A stretch of 37,062 bases of DNA from Eubacteriales bacterium (GTDB lineage Bacteria; Bacillota; Clostridia; Saccharofermentanales; UBA5734). Under the pieces are notes generated by a model, which saw only the letters and a list, made by a program, of their open reading frames with translations, was not told the DNA's origin and made no database searches. The translations under genes were made by a program, and so were the position numbers. Within the stretch, counting starts at the first letter, position 1. Each line of letters starts with the position of its first letter. Where the stretch lies: positions 1 to 37,062 of the forward strand of contig JAQVJP010000012.1 in the NCBI GenBank assembly GCA_028695145.1, in the 5' to 3' direction. Below, in pieces: positions 16,408 to 25,346 of the stretch.

Positions 16408-17658
16408 GTGAAGAAAAATCATCCTGAACGCAAGCCGGAAGCTCAACGCAGATCAACTGTGAGACCTGATCGAGTTTATTCCGGTCGGGCAAAACAGTCG
16501 AATGCTGTTCATGAAGTAATTCGCGGTGAGGCATATAGAGCAAATAACGGAATGCGTCGATTTATAATTTTGTCAGCCGTGATTCTTGTTTTGCTGATCG
16601 CCATCCCTGTTAGCTGCAGAATGCTTATTCCGTCTGACAATTCTCGGGTATCTTCGCAGGATTCGTTAACTGATGTTATGACCGTTTCGGATAGTGTGCC
16701 ATCTATAACTACGAGTGGTTCAGACTTAACTGAAGGTACAGATAACTCGTCCGATTATTCTGAACCAAATAGTGACACATCGTCCTCAGACACCGGAGTA
16801 AGCAGCGACCCCACTGATAGTTTGTCGCCTACATCTACCACCGAATCAATAACGATACCGGTAGAAACCATCAACTACCCTCGGGCTGACTCAAATCTGC
16901 TGCCTGAAATTAAGAAACTGTCTTCTGAAGAATTGAGTGCCGTATCTACAGTTCGTTACGGCTGGTCTTTCAACCGACCAGATAGGAGAAATGAGGATCT
17001 TCCAGCTTCTTTGCCAGTTGCTATTGAGCCGGTTATTGAACCTTATGCCGTAGTTTGGCAGCTGCCGGCAACTGATAAACCTACAGTGTATCTGACTATG
17101 GATGAAGGGTATGAGTACGCCGATAATACAACAAGAATTCTGGACGTGGCATTGGAGAAAAAAGTAGGTATAACCTTCTTTATTACCGGTTCATTCATAG
17201 ACAAACAACCGGATTTGGTGCGCAGAATGGCAGCAGAGGGTCATCAAGTGGCAAACCACACTGTTAATCATCCTGACATGAGCCTTATGTATAATGAGCA
17301 AGGCGCAGAGGCAGTGATGCAGGAATTGCACGGACTTGAGATGAAATACAAAGAAGTAACCGGGCTTGATATGCCTCGTCTTGTGCGACCGCCTATGGGG
17401 GCTTTTTCTCCGGCTATGCTGGCGTATTTAAACAATGAAGGATACTATCCTGTGTTCTGGAGCTTCGCCTATGTTGATTGGTTAATTGACAAGCAGCCGG
17501 TTCCCACAGCTGCTCTTGACCAGATACTGGGCGAACTTCACGATGGTTCGGTAATTCTGATTCATGCTGTATCAAAAACCAACACTGAGATACTGCCAGA
17601 ACTAATTGACGGTATACGTACCAGAGGGTATGAAATATCATTACTTCCGGAGCCTTGA
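16408..17658 (+). CDS. Membrane-anchored polysaccharide deacetylase (PdaA-like)
   Basis: This 416-aa protein has a basic cytoplasmic N-terminus and a transmembrane helix (about 51-72). A Ser/Thr/Asp-rich linker (about 76-150) leads to a NodB deacetylase domain (about 225-410). Catalytic motifs are YLTMDEGYE (D232-E233), the metal histidines H284 and H288 in NHTVNHPD, and RPPMGAFSP. Motif 1 reads DE rather than the usual DD. The arrangement resembles PdaA, the muramic-lactam deacetylase of spore cortex, but a vegetative N-acetylmuramic acid deacetylase is also possible. The GTG start lies 8 nt after AGGAG. No clear terminator follows. Confidence 0.88.
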   Translation: MKKNHPERKPEAQRRSTVRPDRVYSGRAKQSNAVHEVIRGEAYRANNGMRRFIILSAVILVLLIAIPVSCRMLIPSDNSRVSSQDSLTDVMTVSDSVPSITTSGSDLTEGTDNSSDYSEPNSDTSSSDTGVSSDPTDSLSPTSTTESITIPVETINYPRADSNLLPEIKKLSSEELSAVSTVRYGWSFNRPDRRNEDLPASLPVAIEPVIEPYAVVWQLPATDKPTVYLTMDEGYEYADNTTRILDVALEKKVGITFFITGSFIDKQPDLVRRMAAEGHQVANHTVNHPDMSLMYNEQGAEAVMQELHGLEMKYKEVTGLDMPRLVRPPMGAFSPAMLAYLNNEGYYPVFWSFAYVDWLIDKQPVPTAALDQILGELHDGSVILIHAVSKTNTEILPELIDGIRTRGYEISLLPEP

Positions 17659-17734
17659 AAATTCGTTTAGTATCAATTATTGCTTCCTTGTAAAAATGCT
17701 GCAATGAGAACGCATGTGACATATAAATTTATAC

Positions 17735-17763
17735 TTGCTATACAGTAAATGCTGTTGTATAAT
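17735..17763 (+). promoter_or_regulatory. Promoter of the S10-spc ribosomal operon
   Basis: TTGCTA (17735-17740) and TATAAT (17758-17763) are spaced 17 bp apart. The inferred start is near 17770, leaving a leader of about 280 nt before rpsJ. Confidence 0.7.
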
Positions 17764-17939
17764 GCTTCTGCATGGCCACAGGATTAGTTACGTTCTGTAA
17801 GTCATGAGGCGATGAAACTGGAGATTGCCGTATGCAGCCGCTGCGGCCGCAAGCGGGTAACTTCAGTAGAGTAGTCCGATTCAAGAAATTGGGCGGCAGA
17901 TCTAATTGTACGCAGCGTGTGCTTTTTTGTAGGCATGTG

Positions 17940-17982
17940 CCCAGTGCGCGGGTCTCCTGGTGAGAACAGTCGACTGGGTTTT
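17940..17982 (+). promoter_or_regulatory. Candidate attenuator hairpin in the rpsJ leader
   Basis: CCCAGT and ACTGGG enclose a 27-nt partly structured loop and are followed by TTTT (17979-17982). It lies 70 nt before the rpsJ start. Confidence 0.4.
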
Positions 17983-18050
17983 ATGTTGAAGGAAAAAGAA
18001 ACGCCCGGCAACGTTGAGATTTGTCACGCAGCTATCAAGGAGGTTTAACC

Positions 18051-18362
18051 ATGGCAGTTAATCAGAAAATCAGAATCAGACTTAAGGCATTTGACCATAA
18101 TATTCTCGATGAGAGCGCAGAGAGAATAGTAGGTACAGCAAAACGCACAGGCGCGAGTGTATCAGGTCCTATTCCGCTTCCTACAGAGAAGGAAATCGTT
18201 ACGATTCTGAGATCCCCTCACAAATACAAGGATTCACGTGAGCAGTTCGAGATCCGCACTCATAAGCGTCTGATCGATATTCTCGCTCCGAATTCCAAAA
18301 CCGTTGAGGCATTGATGAAACTCGAAATGCCTGCCGGTGTCAACATCGAGATAAAGCTGTAA
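18051..18362 (+). CDS. rpsJ: Ribosomal protein S10
   Basis: This 103-aa 30S head protein, also NusE in antitermination, contains [14 protein letters not shown] and [31 protein letters not shown]. It is the first gene of the S10 operon. The start is ATG 18051 after AAGGAGG; the track ORF begins 30 nt too early. Confidence 0.98.
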   Translation: MAVNQKIRIRLKAFDHNILDESAERIVGTAKRTGASVSGPIPLPTEKEIVTILRSPHKYKDSREQFEIRTHKRLIDILAPNSKTVEALMKLEMPAGVNIEIKL

Positions 18363-18398
18363 TAGCTTTTGAGCGGAGTAATCGCCGCAAAAGGTCAT

Positions 18399-18416
18399 GT
18401 TCACACGAATGTGAAC
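18399..18416 (+). repeat. Hairpin between rpsJ and rplC
   Basis: GTTCACA (18399-18405) pairs perfectly with TGTGAAC (18410-18416) around CGAA. It lies about 24 nt before the rplC start in a 78-nt gap and has no U-tract, so it may modulate translation or RNA stability. Confidence 0.55.
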
Positions 18417-18440
18417 CAATAACCATGGAGGTAAAGGAAA

Positions 18441-19064
18441 ATGGAGAAATTCATGCTTGGTAAAAAAGCAGGTATGACTCAGCTGTTCGATGAGAACGGC
18501 ATCGCGATTCCAGTGACAGTCATTGACTGTGGACCGGTAGTTGTTGTTCAGAACAAGAACGTGGAGACTGATGGCTATAGAGCTGTTAAAGTCGGCTACG
18601 GAGATGTTAAGAAAGTCAACAAGCCTGTCAAAGGTGAATATGAGAAGGCAAATGCTGAGCCATGCCGTATCATGCGCGAGTTCAAGACAGAAGCTGACTA
18701 TGAAGCAGGCCAGAAAATCAGTGTTGCTGATATGTTCCAGCCGGGCGATCAGGTAGATGTCAGCGGTGTATCAAAAGGTAAAGGCTATGCCGGTGTTCAG
18801 AAACGTCATGGTCATCGTACTGGTCCTAAAACCCACGGTTCGATGTATCATCGTCGTGTTGGTTCAATGGGTGCCAATACAGATCCTGCCCGTGTTTTCA
18901 AGGGCAAGAAGATGCCAGGTCACCTTGGTGCAGCAAATGTAACAGTACAGAATCTCAGTGTCGTTCAGGTGGATGGAGAGCGTAATATCCTCGTCATCAG
19001 AGGCGCTGTACCTGGACCTAAGGGCGGAGTAGTTGAGATCAAGAACTCCGTCAAGTCCAAATAA
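18441..19064 (+). CDS. rplC: Ribosomal protein L3
   Basis: This 207-aa 50S assembly-initiator protein begins MLGKKAGMTQLFDENG. It carries the long central loop GHRTGPKTHGSMYHRRVGSMG that reaches toward the peptidyl-transferase centre, and ends PGPKGGVVEIKNSVK. Its length is normal. It is preceded by GGAGG and followed by rplD after 25 nt. Confidence 0.98.
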   Translation: MEKFMLGKKAGMTQLFDENGIAIPVTVIDCGPVVVVQNKNVETDGYRAVKVGYGDVKKVNKPVKGEYEKANAEPCRIMREFKTEADYEAGQKISVADMFQPGDQVDVSGVSKGKGYAGVQKRHGHRTGPKTHGSMYHRRVGSMGANTDPARVFKGKKMPGHLGAANVTVQNLSVVQVDGERNILVIRGAVPGPKGGVVEIKNSVKSK

Positions 19065-19089
19065 GACGGCGTAAAGGAGGAACTAGGAA

Positions 19090-19713
19090 ATGGCAAAATT
19101 AGATGTTTACAACATGGAAGGCGCTGTTACCGGTAGTATCGAGCTTTCTGATGACATCTTCGGTATAGAGCCTAATCAGGACGTCCTACATCGCGTCGTT
19201 CTGAACCAGCTGGCTAATCGTCGCCAGGGTACGCACTCAACCAAGACCAGAAGTGAAGTTCGCGGTGGTGGTAAGCGCCCGTACAGACAGAAGGGAACAG
19301 GCCGCGCACGTCATGGCTCAACCCGTTCAGCACAATATGTCGGCGGCGGCATAATCTTCGGTCCAAAACCGCGTGATTATAGCTACACTCTGCCGAAGAA
19401 GGTTCGCAGACTTGCTATGAAGTCGGCGTTGTCCGGTAAAGTGGCAGCAGGTGGCATGATTGTTCTTGAGAAACTGGAAATGTCTGAAATCAAGACGAAA
19501 AACATGGCTAAGCTTCTTGCTAAGCTTGGTGCTGACAAATCAGCTCTTGTGGTAACCGCGACACGCGATGAGAATGTTGAGAAGTCAACAAGAAATATCG
19601 CTAATATCAAAACCGCAATGGTTAACACTATTAACGTATATGACATCCTTAAGTATGACAAATTCGTCGTTACAAAAGAGGCTGTCCTCAAGGTTCAGGA
19701 GGTGTATGTCTAA
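19090..19713 (+). CDS. rplD: Ribosomal protein L4
   Basis: This 207-aa 50S protein lines the exit tunnel and in many bacteria represses its own operon. The tunnel loop is visible as RGGGKRPYRQKGTGRARHGS. In the S10 operon it is the natural candidate ligand for the long rpsJ leader. AAAGGAGG precedes it. Its stop shares one base with rplW (TAATG). Confidence 0.98.
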   Translation: MAKLDVYNMEGAVTGSIELSDDIFGIEPNQDVLHRVVLNQLANRRQGTHSTKTRSEVRGGGKRPYRQKGTGRARHGSTRSAQYVGGGIIFGPKPRDYSYTLPKKVRRLAMKSALSGKVAAGGMIVLEKLEMSEIKTKNMAKLLAKLGADKSALVVTATRDENVEKSTRNIANIKTAMVNTINVYDILKYDKFVVTKEAVLKVQEVYV

Positions 19714-20066
19714 TGAAAACAGCACATGACATCATCATCAAGCCGATTATCACTGAGAAGAGCACTTATGATGCGGCAGAGGGTAAATACACCTTCGCAG
19801 TTGATGTAAATGCAACGAAAACAGAAGTACGTCAGGCCTGTGAACAGCTTTTTGATGTCAAAGTAGTAAAAGTGAATACTATGAACTACGATGGCAAGAA
19901 TAAGCGAATGGGCGTGCATCAGGGCAAAACCCCTTCCTGGAAAAAAGCTATCGTTACGATCGATATGGATCCAAAAGCCGAGAGCTTCTTGACCAAGGGT
20001 GGCAAGGTAAGCCAGTCTTCACGCAAGTACAAGACATCAATTGAGGAATTCGGGTTCGGCCAGTGA
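19713..20066 (+). CDS. rplW: Ribosomal protein L23
   Basis: This 117-aa protein at the exit-tunnel rim is a docking site for trigger factor and SRP. It begins TAHDIIIKPIITEKST. It is somewhat longer than the roughly 95-100 aa typical of the family. The extra C-terminus (GGKVSQSSRKYKTSIEEFGFG) probably follows the L23 fold. AGGAGG at the end of rplD serves as its ribosome-binding site. Confidence 0.97.
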   Translation: MKTAHDIIIKPIITEKSTYDAAEGKYTFAVDVNATKTEVRQACEQLFDVKVVKVNTMNYDGKNKRMGVHQGKTPSWKKAIVTIDMDPKAESFLTKGGKVSQSSRKYKTSIEEFGFGQ

Positions 20067-20098
20067 TGCCGGGCGCCACAGAGAAGGAGTGAACTATC

Positions 20099-20929
20099 AT
20101 GGCAGTAAAAAGCTATAATCCTACTTCTCCCGCCAGAAGGCAGATGACCGTGGCTGATTTTTCTGAACTTACAGCTAAGCAGCCCGAAAAGAATCTTCTG
20201 GTTAAGAGAAGCAAAACAGGCGGCCGAAACAGTTATGGCCGTATCACAGTTCGTCACAAGGGTGGCGGAAACAAACGCAAGATTCGTATTATCGATTGGA
20301 AGCGCGCAAAAGAAGGCATGAAAGCCAAAGTTGTCGCTCTTGAATATGATCCGAATCGTACAGCCTACTTGGCTCTGCTGCAGTACCTTGATGGTGAAAG
20401 AGCTTATATTCTGGCTCCTGAAGGCGTAAAAGTCGGCAGTGTTGTTGAGTCTGGTGATCAAGCTGACATCGTTGCAGGTAATTGTTTGAAAATAGAGCAT
20501 ATTCCTGTAGGTACAGTCATTCACAATATAGAACTCAAACCGGGAAAAGGCTCTCAGATGGTTCGTACGGCAGGTGCCGGCGCTCAGCTGATGGCAAAAG
20601 AAGAGAAGTATGCTCAAGTTCGTCTGCCTTCCGGTGAGGTTCGTATGGTTTCTGTAGCTTGCAAGGCCACTATCGGCAGTGTAGGTAACAGTGAGCATGA
20701 GAATATAAGCATAGGTAAGGCCGGACGTAAGCGTCATATGGGTGTTCGTCCAACTGTCAGAGGTGTTGTCATGAATCCTAACGACCATCCTCATGGTGGT
20801 GGTGAAGGTAAATCACCTATAGGCAAGCCGGGCCCTGTTACTCCCTGGGGTGTTCCTACTCTTGGTAAGAAGACCAGGGATCGCAAGAAGCCTTCTGACA
20901 AGTATATAGTCAGAAGACGTAACAAGTAA
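20099..20929 (+). CDS. rplB: Ribosomal protein L2
   Basis: This 276-aa core 50S protein is needed for subunit joining and peptidyl-transferase activity. Its signatures are the basic [21 protein letters not shown]-like N-terminus and the C-terminal [15 protein letters not shown] containing the conserved histidine loop. The large antisense ORF (291 aa) over it is a shadow. Confidence 0.98.
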   Translation: MAVKSYNPTSPARRQMTVADFSELTAKQPEKNLLVKRSKTGGRNSYGRITVRHKGGGNKRKIRIIDWKRAKEGMKAKVVALEYDPNRTAYLALLQYLDGERAYILAPEGVKVGSVVESGDQADIVAGNCLKIEHIPVGTVIHNIELKPGKGSQMVRTAGAGAQLMAKEEKYAQVRLPSGEVRMVSVACKATIGSVGNSEHENISIGKAGRKRHMGVRPTVRGVVMNPNDHPHGGGEGKSPIGKPGPVTPWGVPTLGKKTRDRKKPSDKYIVRRRNK

Positions 20930-20950
20930 TCGAATGGAGGCTTGCGACTA

Positions 20951-21232
20951 ATGAGTAGATCAGTAAAAAAAGGTTATTTTGTTCAAGAATCGCTGATGAA
21001 GAAAATCGAGGCGATGAATGAAAAAAATGAGAAGAGAGTTATTAAAACCTGGTCCAGAGCTTCTGCTATCTTCCCTGATATGGTTGGACATACCATAGCA
21101 GTGTATGATGGCCGCAAGCATGTCCCGGTTTATATCACAGAAGAAATGGTTGGTCATAAACTGGGTGAGTTCGCTCCTACCAGGACCTATAGAGGCCATG
21201 CTGGATCAGAGAAGTCCTCTGGTTCACGTTAA
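20951..21232 (+). CDS. rpsS: Ribosomal protein S19
   Basis: This 93-aa 30S head protein begins [12 protein letters not shown] and contains [26 protein letters not shown] and [10 protein letters not shown]. The ATG at 20951 follows GGAGG; the track's TTG at 20942 adds three spurious residues. Confidence 0.98.
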   Translation: MSRSVKKGYFVQESLMKKIEAMNEKNEKRVIKTWSRASAIFPDMVGHTIAVYDGRKHVPVYITEEMVGHKLGEFAPTRTYRGHAGSEKSSGSR

Positions 21233-21265
21233 TGGCAGGCCAAGGACAGAAGGGAGGAACATTTT

Positions 21266-21742
21266 GTGGAAAAGAAGGTCATGAGCAAAGAATATCTGCT
21301 TGAGAACCGTGAGGAACTCCTGGCGAGATATAATCGGACCGAAAGAAAATCTCAGAAATCAGCGTTGCTGACCAAAAAAGAACGCAAAGTTCTCGGTATC
21401 GGCAAGGATGAAGGAAGAGCAATCGCTAAAAATATCAGAGTTGCCCCACGTAAAGTCAGTGTTGTAGTCAACTTGATTAAGGGCAAACAGATAGATGAAG
21501 CTTACGCTATTTTGCGGTATACCCCAAAAGCAGCTTCTCCGGTTTTGGAGAAACTTCTGAAATCAGCTGAAGCCAATGCGGTAAATAATAATAATTTGTC
21601 CCGTGACGCTCTTTATGTAGCTGACTGTTATGCCAATCCGGGTCCAGTGCTTAAACGCATCATTCCAAGAGCCCGTGGCAGCGCGTCAAGAATTCACAAG
21701 AGGACCAGCCATGTTACTGTTGTCCTCAAAGAAAGAAATTAA
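21266..21742 (+). CDS. rplV: Ribosomal protein L22 with N-terminal extension
   Basis: L22 lines the exit tunnel. The conserved fold begins near residue 50 ([20 protein letters not shown]) and contains the tunnel loop ending [23 protein letters not shown]. The whole protein is 158 aa versus about 110-115 in most bacteria. The excess is a basic and charged N-terminal segment of about 48 residues ([21 protein letters not shown]). The start is GTG 8 nt after GGAGG; an internal ATG at 21281 would still leave most of the extension. Confidence 0.95.
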   Translation: MEKKVMSKEYLLENREELLARYNRTERKSQKSALLTKKERKVLGIGKDEGRAIAKNIRVAPRKVSVVVNLIKGKQIDEAYAILRYTPKAASPVLEKLLKSAEANAVNNNNLSRDALYVADCYANPGPVLKRIIPRARGSASRIHKRTSHVTVVLKERN

Positions 21743-21754
21743 GGAGGGTGACAG

Positions 21755-22426
21755 ATGGGCCAGAAGGTAAATCCGCATGGTTTTCGTGTAGGTGTCATCA
21801 AGGATTGGGATACTCGTTGGTACGCCGATAAGAAAGAATTCAGCAAGTTCCTGGTAGAAGATAAGAAGATCCGTGATTTTGTTAAGGAAGAGCTGTTTAA
21901 AGCCGGCGTTTCCAAGATTGAAATCGAACGCAAAGGCGAAGAGAAAATTCTTGTCTCAATAACAGCTGCTAAGCCTGGTATCATAATTGGTCGTCAGGGT
22001 GCTGGTATTGAAGAGTTGAAGAAAAAACTTACTTCAATGTTCAAGAGAAATTTCTTCATTAATGTAAATGAAGTTAAGTCAATTGATACCGAAGCTCAGC
22101 TGGTTGCGGAGAGTATCGCAAGACAGCTCGAAGATCGTGTTTCTTTCCGTCGTGCTATGAAGCAGGCCATGGGTCGTGCTATGAAGCAGGGAGCGAAGGG
22201 TATCAAAACTGCAGTCAGTGGACGTCTCGGCGGTGCTGAAATCGCCAGAGTTGAGCACTATCATGAGGGAACAATTCCTCTGCAGACACTTCGTGCTGAC
22301 ATTGAGTATGGTTTTGCTGAGGCAAAAACAACTTATGGCAGAATTGGAGTAAAAGTATGGGTCTATAAGGGTGAGATATATCCTGCCCCGAAGAAGACTG
22401 CTAATCTGGAAGGAGGCGAAGCCTGA
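21755..22426 (+). CDS. rpsC: Ribosomal protein S3
   Basis: This 223-aa 30S protein near the mRNA entry begins [18 protein letters not shown]. It has a type-II KH domain with [17 protein letters not shown] and the C-terminal [20 protein letters not shown] lies upstream. Its TGA overlaps the rplP ATG by one base. Confidence 0.98.
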   Translation: MGQKVNPHGFRVGVIKDWDTRWYADKKEFSKFLVEDKKIRDFVKEELFKAGVSKIEIERKGEEKILVSITAAKPGIIIGRQGAGIEELKKKLTSMFKRNFFINVNEVKSIDTEAQLVAESIARQLEDRVSFRRAMKQAMGRAMKQGAKGIKTAVSGRLGGAEIARVEHYHEGTIPLQTLRADIEYGFAEAKTTYGRIGVKVWVYKGEIYPAPKKTANLEGGEA

Positions 22427-22860
22427 TGTTGCTTCCAAAGCGCGTTAAATACAGAAGACAGCACCGTGGCAGAATGACCGGCAAAGCTACACGCGGCAAT
22501 TATGTCTGCTATGGCGATTTCGGTCTCCAGGCTACAGAGCCTTGCTGGATCACAAGTAATCAGATTGAAGCAGCCCGTATCGCCATCAACAGATTTATCA
22601 AACGTGGTGGTAAGGTCTGGATCAAAATATTCCCTGATAAGCCGGTAACATCAAAACCTGCTGAAACTCGAATGGGTTCAGGTAAGGGTTCACCGGAGTA
22701 CTGGGTAGCAGTAGTTAAACCTGGCAGAGTGTTATTTGAAATTGCCGGCGTTTCTGAGGAAGTTGCCCGTGAGGCATTAAGACTTGCTTCACATAAACTC
22801 CCTTGCAAGACCAAGTTCATTGCTCGTGAAAAGGATGGTGACGTCAATGAAGCCGAGTGA
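22426..22860 (+). CDS. rplP: Ribosomal protein L16
   Basis: This 144-aa protein near the A-site tRNA elbow begins [17 protein letters not shown] and contains [24 protein letters not shown]. Its 3' end overlaps rpmC by 14 nt. Confidence 0.98.
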   Translation: MLLPKRVKYRRQHRGRMTGKATRGNYVCYGDFGLQATEPCWITSNQIEAARIAINRFIKRGGKVWIKIFPDKPVTSKPAETRMGSGKGSPEYWVAVVKPGRVLFEIAGVSEEVAREALRLASHKLPCKTKFIAREKDGDVNEAE

Positions 22861-23050
22861 AATTCGTGAAAAGTCAATTGCCGAGTTGAACGAAGAGCTC
22901 GTTGCATTGAAAGAAGAATTGTTTAAATTAAGATTCCAACACGCCACCAACCAGCTCGAAAACCCTTTAAAGCTCAAGAGCGTCAAGAGGGACATAGCAC
23001 GTGTCAGAACTATCCTGCGCGAGCGCGAGCTCCAAGGCATCAAAGAGTAA
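22847..23050 (+). CDS. rpmC: Ribosomal protein L29
   Basis: This 67-aa two-helix 50S protein begins [10 protein letters not shown] and contains [11 protein letters not shown] and [12 protein letters not shown]. The track start at 22784 lies deep inside rplP; ATG 22847, behind GGTGA, matches the family N-terminus. Confidence 0.95.
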   Translation: MKPSEIREKSIAELNEELVALKEELFKLRFQHATNQLENPLKLKSVKRDIARVRTILRERELQGIKE

Positions 23051-23062
23051 GGGGGATTTCGT

Positions 23063-23320
23063 ATGAGTGACAGAAACCTCAGAAAAACCAGAGTTGGTAC
23101 GGTGACAAGTGACAAGATGGATAAGACAATAGTTGTAGCTGTTGTTGAACATGTTCGTCATCCGCTGTACAAGAAAATTGTTAAGAGAACTTATAAGCTA
23201 AAAGCTCATGATGAGAATAACGAATGCAAGCCCGGTGACAAGGTCAGAGTTATGGAGACCCGTCCTATCAGCAAAGACAAACGCTGGAGACTGGTAAACA
23301 TAATTGAGAAGGCCAAATAA
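23063..23320 (+). CDS. rpsQ: Ribosomal protein S17
   Basis: This 85-aa OB-fold 30S protein contains [19 protein letters not shown] and the family-typical [24 protein letters not shown]. It follows rpmC after 12 nt with GGGGG-like spacing. Confidence 0.98.
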   Translation: MSDRNLRKTRVGTVTSDKMDKTIVVAVVEHVRHPLYKKIVKRTYKLKAHDENNECKPGDKVRVMETRPISKDKRWRLVNIIEKAK

Positions 23321-23353
23321 CTCTGCCGCTGGTTTTCGGGAAGGAGGAAGATT

Positions 23354-23722
23354 ATGATTCAGGTTCAATCAACCCTTAAATCCGCAGATAACACCGGCGC
23401 CAAGAAGCTGATGTGCATTAAGGTCCTCGGAGGATCATGGCGCAAGTACGGCAATATTGGTGATGTGATCGTTTGTTCGGTCAAAGAAGCAACACCCGGT
23501 GGCGTTGTAAAAAAGGGCGAAGTAGTAAAAGCAGTTATAGTACGTTCCAAGAGAGGCGTGCGCCGTGCAGACGGTTCGTACATTAAGTTTGACGAAAATG
23601 CCGCTGTAATCATCAAGGAAGACAAGAACCCGCGCGGTACCCGTATATTCGGTCCAATCGCCAGAGAGCTCAGAGACAAAGATTATATGAAGATTCTGTC
23701 TCTGGCACCTGAGGTTCTATAA
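23354..23722 (+). CDS. rplN: Ribosomal protein L14
   Basis: This 122-aa 50S protein at the subunit interface begins [27 protein letters not shown] and contains [20 protein letters not shown] and [13 protein letters not shown]. It is the first gene of the classical spc group. AAGGAGG lies upstream. Confidence 0.98.
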   Translation: MIQVQSTLKSADNTGAKKLMCIKVLGGSWRKYGNIGDVIVCSVKEATPGGVVKKGEVVKAVIVRSKRGVRRADGSYIKFDENAAVIIKEDKNPRGTRIFGPIARELRDKDYMKILSLAPEVL

Positions 23723-23737
23723 GGAGGGATAAGCGCG

Positions 23738-24079
23738 ATGTCAAAGGTACATGTAAAAAAAGACGATAACGTATTCGTGCTCACGGGCAAAGACGCCGGC
23801 AAAACCGGTAAAGTGCTGGAAGTTCTCTCCGATAAGGGCAGAGTAATCGTTGAAGGCGTGAATATGTCCACCAAGCACAAGAAACCACGTGGACGCAATC
23901 AGCAGGGCGGCATAATCCATCAGGAATCTGCCATTTCAAGCTCCAATGTTATGTTGGTATGCAGCAAGTGCAAGCGTCCAAGTAAGGTTGGTCGCAAGGT
24001 TCTCGAGAATGGTGAGAAGGTACGTGTCTGCAAGGCCTGTGGCGAAGTTATTGATACTGTTCGCCAGGCTAAGAAGTGA
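23738..24079 (+). CDS. rplX: Ribosomal protein L24 (zinc-ribbon form)
   Basis: This 113-aa 50S assembly initiator has a KOW motif ([20 protein letters not shown]). Two cysteine pairs (C75-x2-C78 and C98-x2-C101) indicate the zinc-ribbon variant. Its length is normal. Confidence 0.97.
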   Translation: MSKVHVKKDDNVFVLTGKDAGKTGKVLEVLSDKGRVIVEGVNMSTKHKKPRGRNQQGGIIHQESAISSSNVMLVCSKCKRPSKVGRKVLENGEKVRVCKACGEVIDTVRQAKK

Positions 24080-24101
24080 TGGCAGCAAGGAGGAATAATT
24101 A

Positions 24102-24641
24102 ATGTCCAGGCTGAAAGATAAATATACATCTGAGGTTATGCCTGCGCTGCAGGAAACCTTCAAGTACAAGTCAGTCATGCAGACTCCCAGACTTGAGAAG
24201 ATTGTTCTCAACATGGGTGTCGGTGAAGTAAAAGATAACCCGAAGGCTCTCGACAACGCTGCTCGTGATATGGGCATCATTGCCGGACAGAAGCCGGTTA
24301 TAACAAAAGCGAAGAAATCAGTATCCGCATTCAAGCTGCGTGAAGGCATGGATATCGGCTGCAAAGTAACACTTCGTGGTGAGAAAATGTATGAGTTTCT
24401 TGATAAACTTATAAGCATTGCTCTTCCACGTGTAAGAGACTTCCGCGGCATTAATCCGAATTCCTTCGATGGTCATGGCAATTATGCTATGGGCGCTAAG
24501 GAGCAGCTGATATTCCCGGAAATCGATTATGATAAAATCGATAAAATCCGTGGTATGGATATCATCATTGTAACGACCGCCGAAACTGACGAAGAGGCCA
24601 GAGAGCTTCTTACACTGCTCGGCATGCCGTTCAGCAAATAA
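24102..24641 (+). CDS. rplE: Ribosomal protein L5
   Basis: This 179-aa central-protuberance protein binds 5S rRNA. It contains [15 protein letters not shown], the P-site loop region [15 protein letters not shown], and the C-terminal [20 protein letters not shown]. It is preceded by AAGGAGG. Confidence 0.98.
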   Translation: MSRLKDKYTSEVMPALQETFKYKSVMQTPRLEKIVLNMGVGEVKDNPKALDNAARDMGIIAGQKPVITKAKKSVSAFKLREGMDIGCKVTLRGEKMYEFLDKLISIALPRVRDFRGINPNSFDGHGNYAMGAKEQLIFPEIDYDKIDKIRGMDIIIVTTAETDEEARELLTLLGMPFSK

Positions 24642-24658
24642 GCGGGAGGAAAACGAAC

Positions 24659-24844
24659 ATGGCAAAAAAGTCAATGATTCTGAAACAGCAGAAGCCGGCT
24701 AAATTCAGTACGCGGGCATATAATCGCTGCAAGCTCTGCGGCCGTCCCCACGCTTATATCCGCAAGTATGGTGTCTGCCGTCTTTGCTTCAGAGATCTTG
24801 CATACAAGGGTCAGATCCCTGGCGTGCGCAAGGCCAGCTGGTAA
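24659..24844 (+). CDS. rpsZ: Ribosomal protein S14 type Z
   Basis: This 61-aa zinc-binding (C+) form of S14 has cysteines C24, C27, C40 and C43 in the CxxC...CxxC pattern and ends [19 protein letters not shown]. The zinc form is typical of Gram-positive spc operons. Confidence 0.98.
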   Translation: MAKKSMILKQQKPAKFSTRAYNRCKLCGRPHAYIRKYGVCRLCFRDLAYKGQIPGVRKASW

Positions 24845-24870
24845 TTGGACGTCAGGAAGGAGGAAGATTT

Positions 24871-25266
24871 ATGCAGATAACAGATGCAATCGCTGATATG
24901 CTCACAAGAATCCGTAATGCCGGCACCGCCGGTCATCCTACATGTGAGGTACCGGCTTCAAACATCAAAAAAGAAATCGCCAGAATTCTTCAGGAAGAAG
25001 GCTATATTACCAAATATGAGTTCACACCTGATGATAAACAGGGTGTTATCAAGATCACATTGAAATATGCAGGCAAGAAATCAGTTATCTCAGGTATCAA
25101 GCGCATATCCAAACCTGGACTTCGCGTTTATGCCAACACTGAAAAAATGCCAAAAGTTCTTGGCGGTCTTGGTATTGCTATCATTTCAACTTCACATGGT
25201 CTGATGACTGACAAAAAAGCCAGACAGGAAAATGTCGGTGGTGAAGTAATGGCTTACGTCTGGTAA
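24871..25266 (+). CDS. rpsH: Ribosomal protein S8
   Basis: This 131-aa 30S protein binds the 16S central domain and is the spc-operon repressor in E. coli. It begins [17 protein letters not shown] and ends [27 protein letters not shown]. Start at 24871 after GGAAGGAGG; the track ORF starts inside rpsZ. Confidence 0.98.
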   Translation: MQITDAIADMLTRIRNAGTAGHPTCEVPASNIKKEIARILQEEGYITKYEFTPDDKQGVIKITLKYAGKKSVISGIKRISKPGLRVYANTEKMPKVLGGLGIAIISTSHGLMTDKKARQENVGGEVMAYVW

Positions 25267-25279
25267 AATAGACAGATAG

Positions 25280-25318
25280 TCTCTGAAAAGAGAGTACGGC
25301 AACAAATACCATACTCTC
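25280..25318 (+). promoter_or_regulatory. Alternative hairpins between rpsH and rplF
   Basis: The 80-nt gap contains TCTCT-GAAA-AGAGA (25280-25293) and the overlapping GAGAGTA (25290-25296) with TACTCTC (25312-25318). AGAG is shared, so only one can form. A S8- or L6-responsive switch or an RNA-processing site is possible; no U-tract is present. Confidence 0.45.
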
Positions 25319-25346
25319 CCAATATCAAGAGCAGGAGGATATAGTT

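Larger units (their letters stand above)
17659..18050 (+). other. Intergenic region with S10-operon leader
   Basis: This 392-bp gap holds the rpsJ promoter and about 280 nt of transcribed leader. Visible structures include the NotI-like palindrome GCGGCCGC within CCGCTGCGGCCGCAAGCGG and a long-range hairpin. In that hairpin CCCAGT (17940-17945) pairs with ACTGGG (17973-17978) before TTTT, a possible attenuator. The S10 operon is autoregulated by L4 in other bacteria, so an L4-responsive leader is plausible but unproven. No ORF is supported. Confidence 0.5.

Noticed and set aside
19919-20794. 291-aa antisense ORF over rplW and rplB
   Set aside because: It is the mirror of highly conserved ribosomal coding sequence with no family resemblance.
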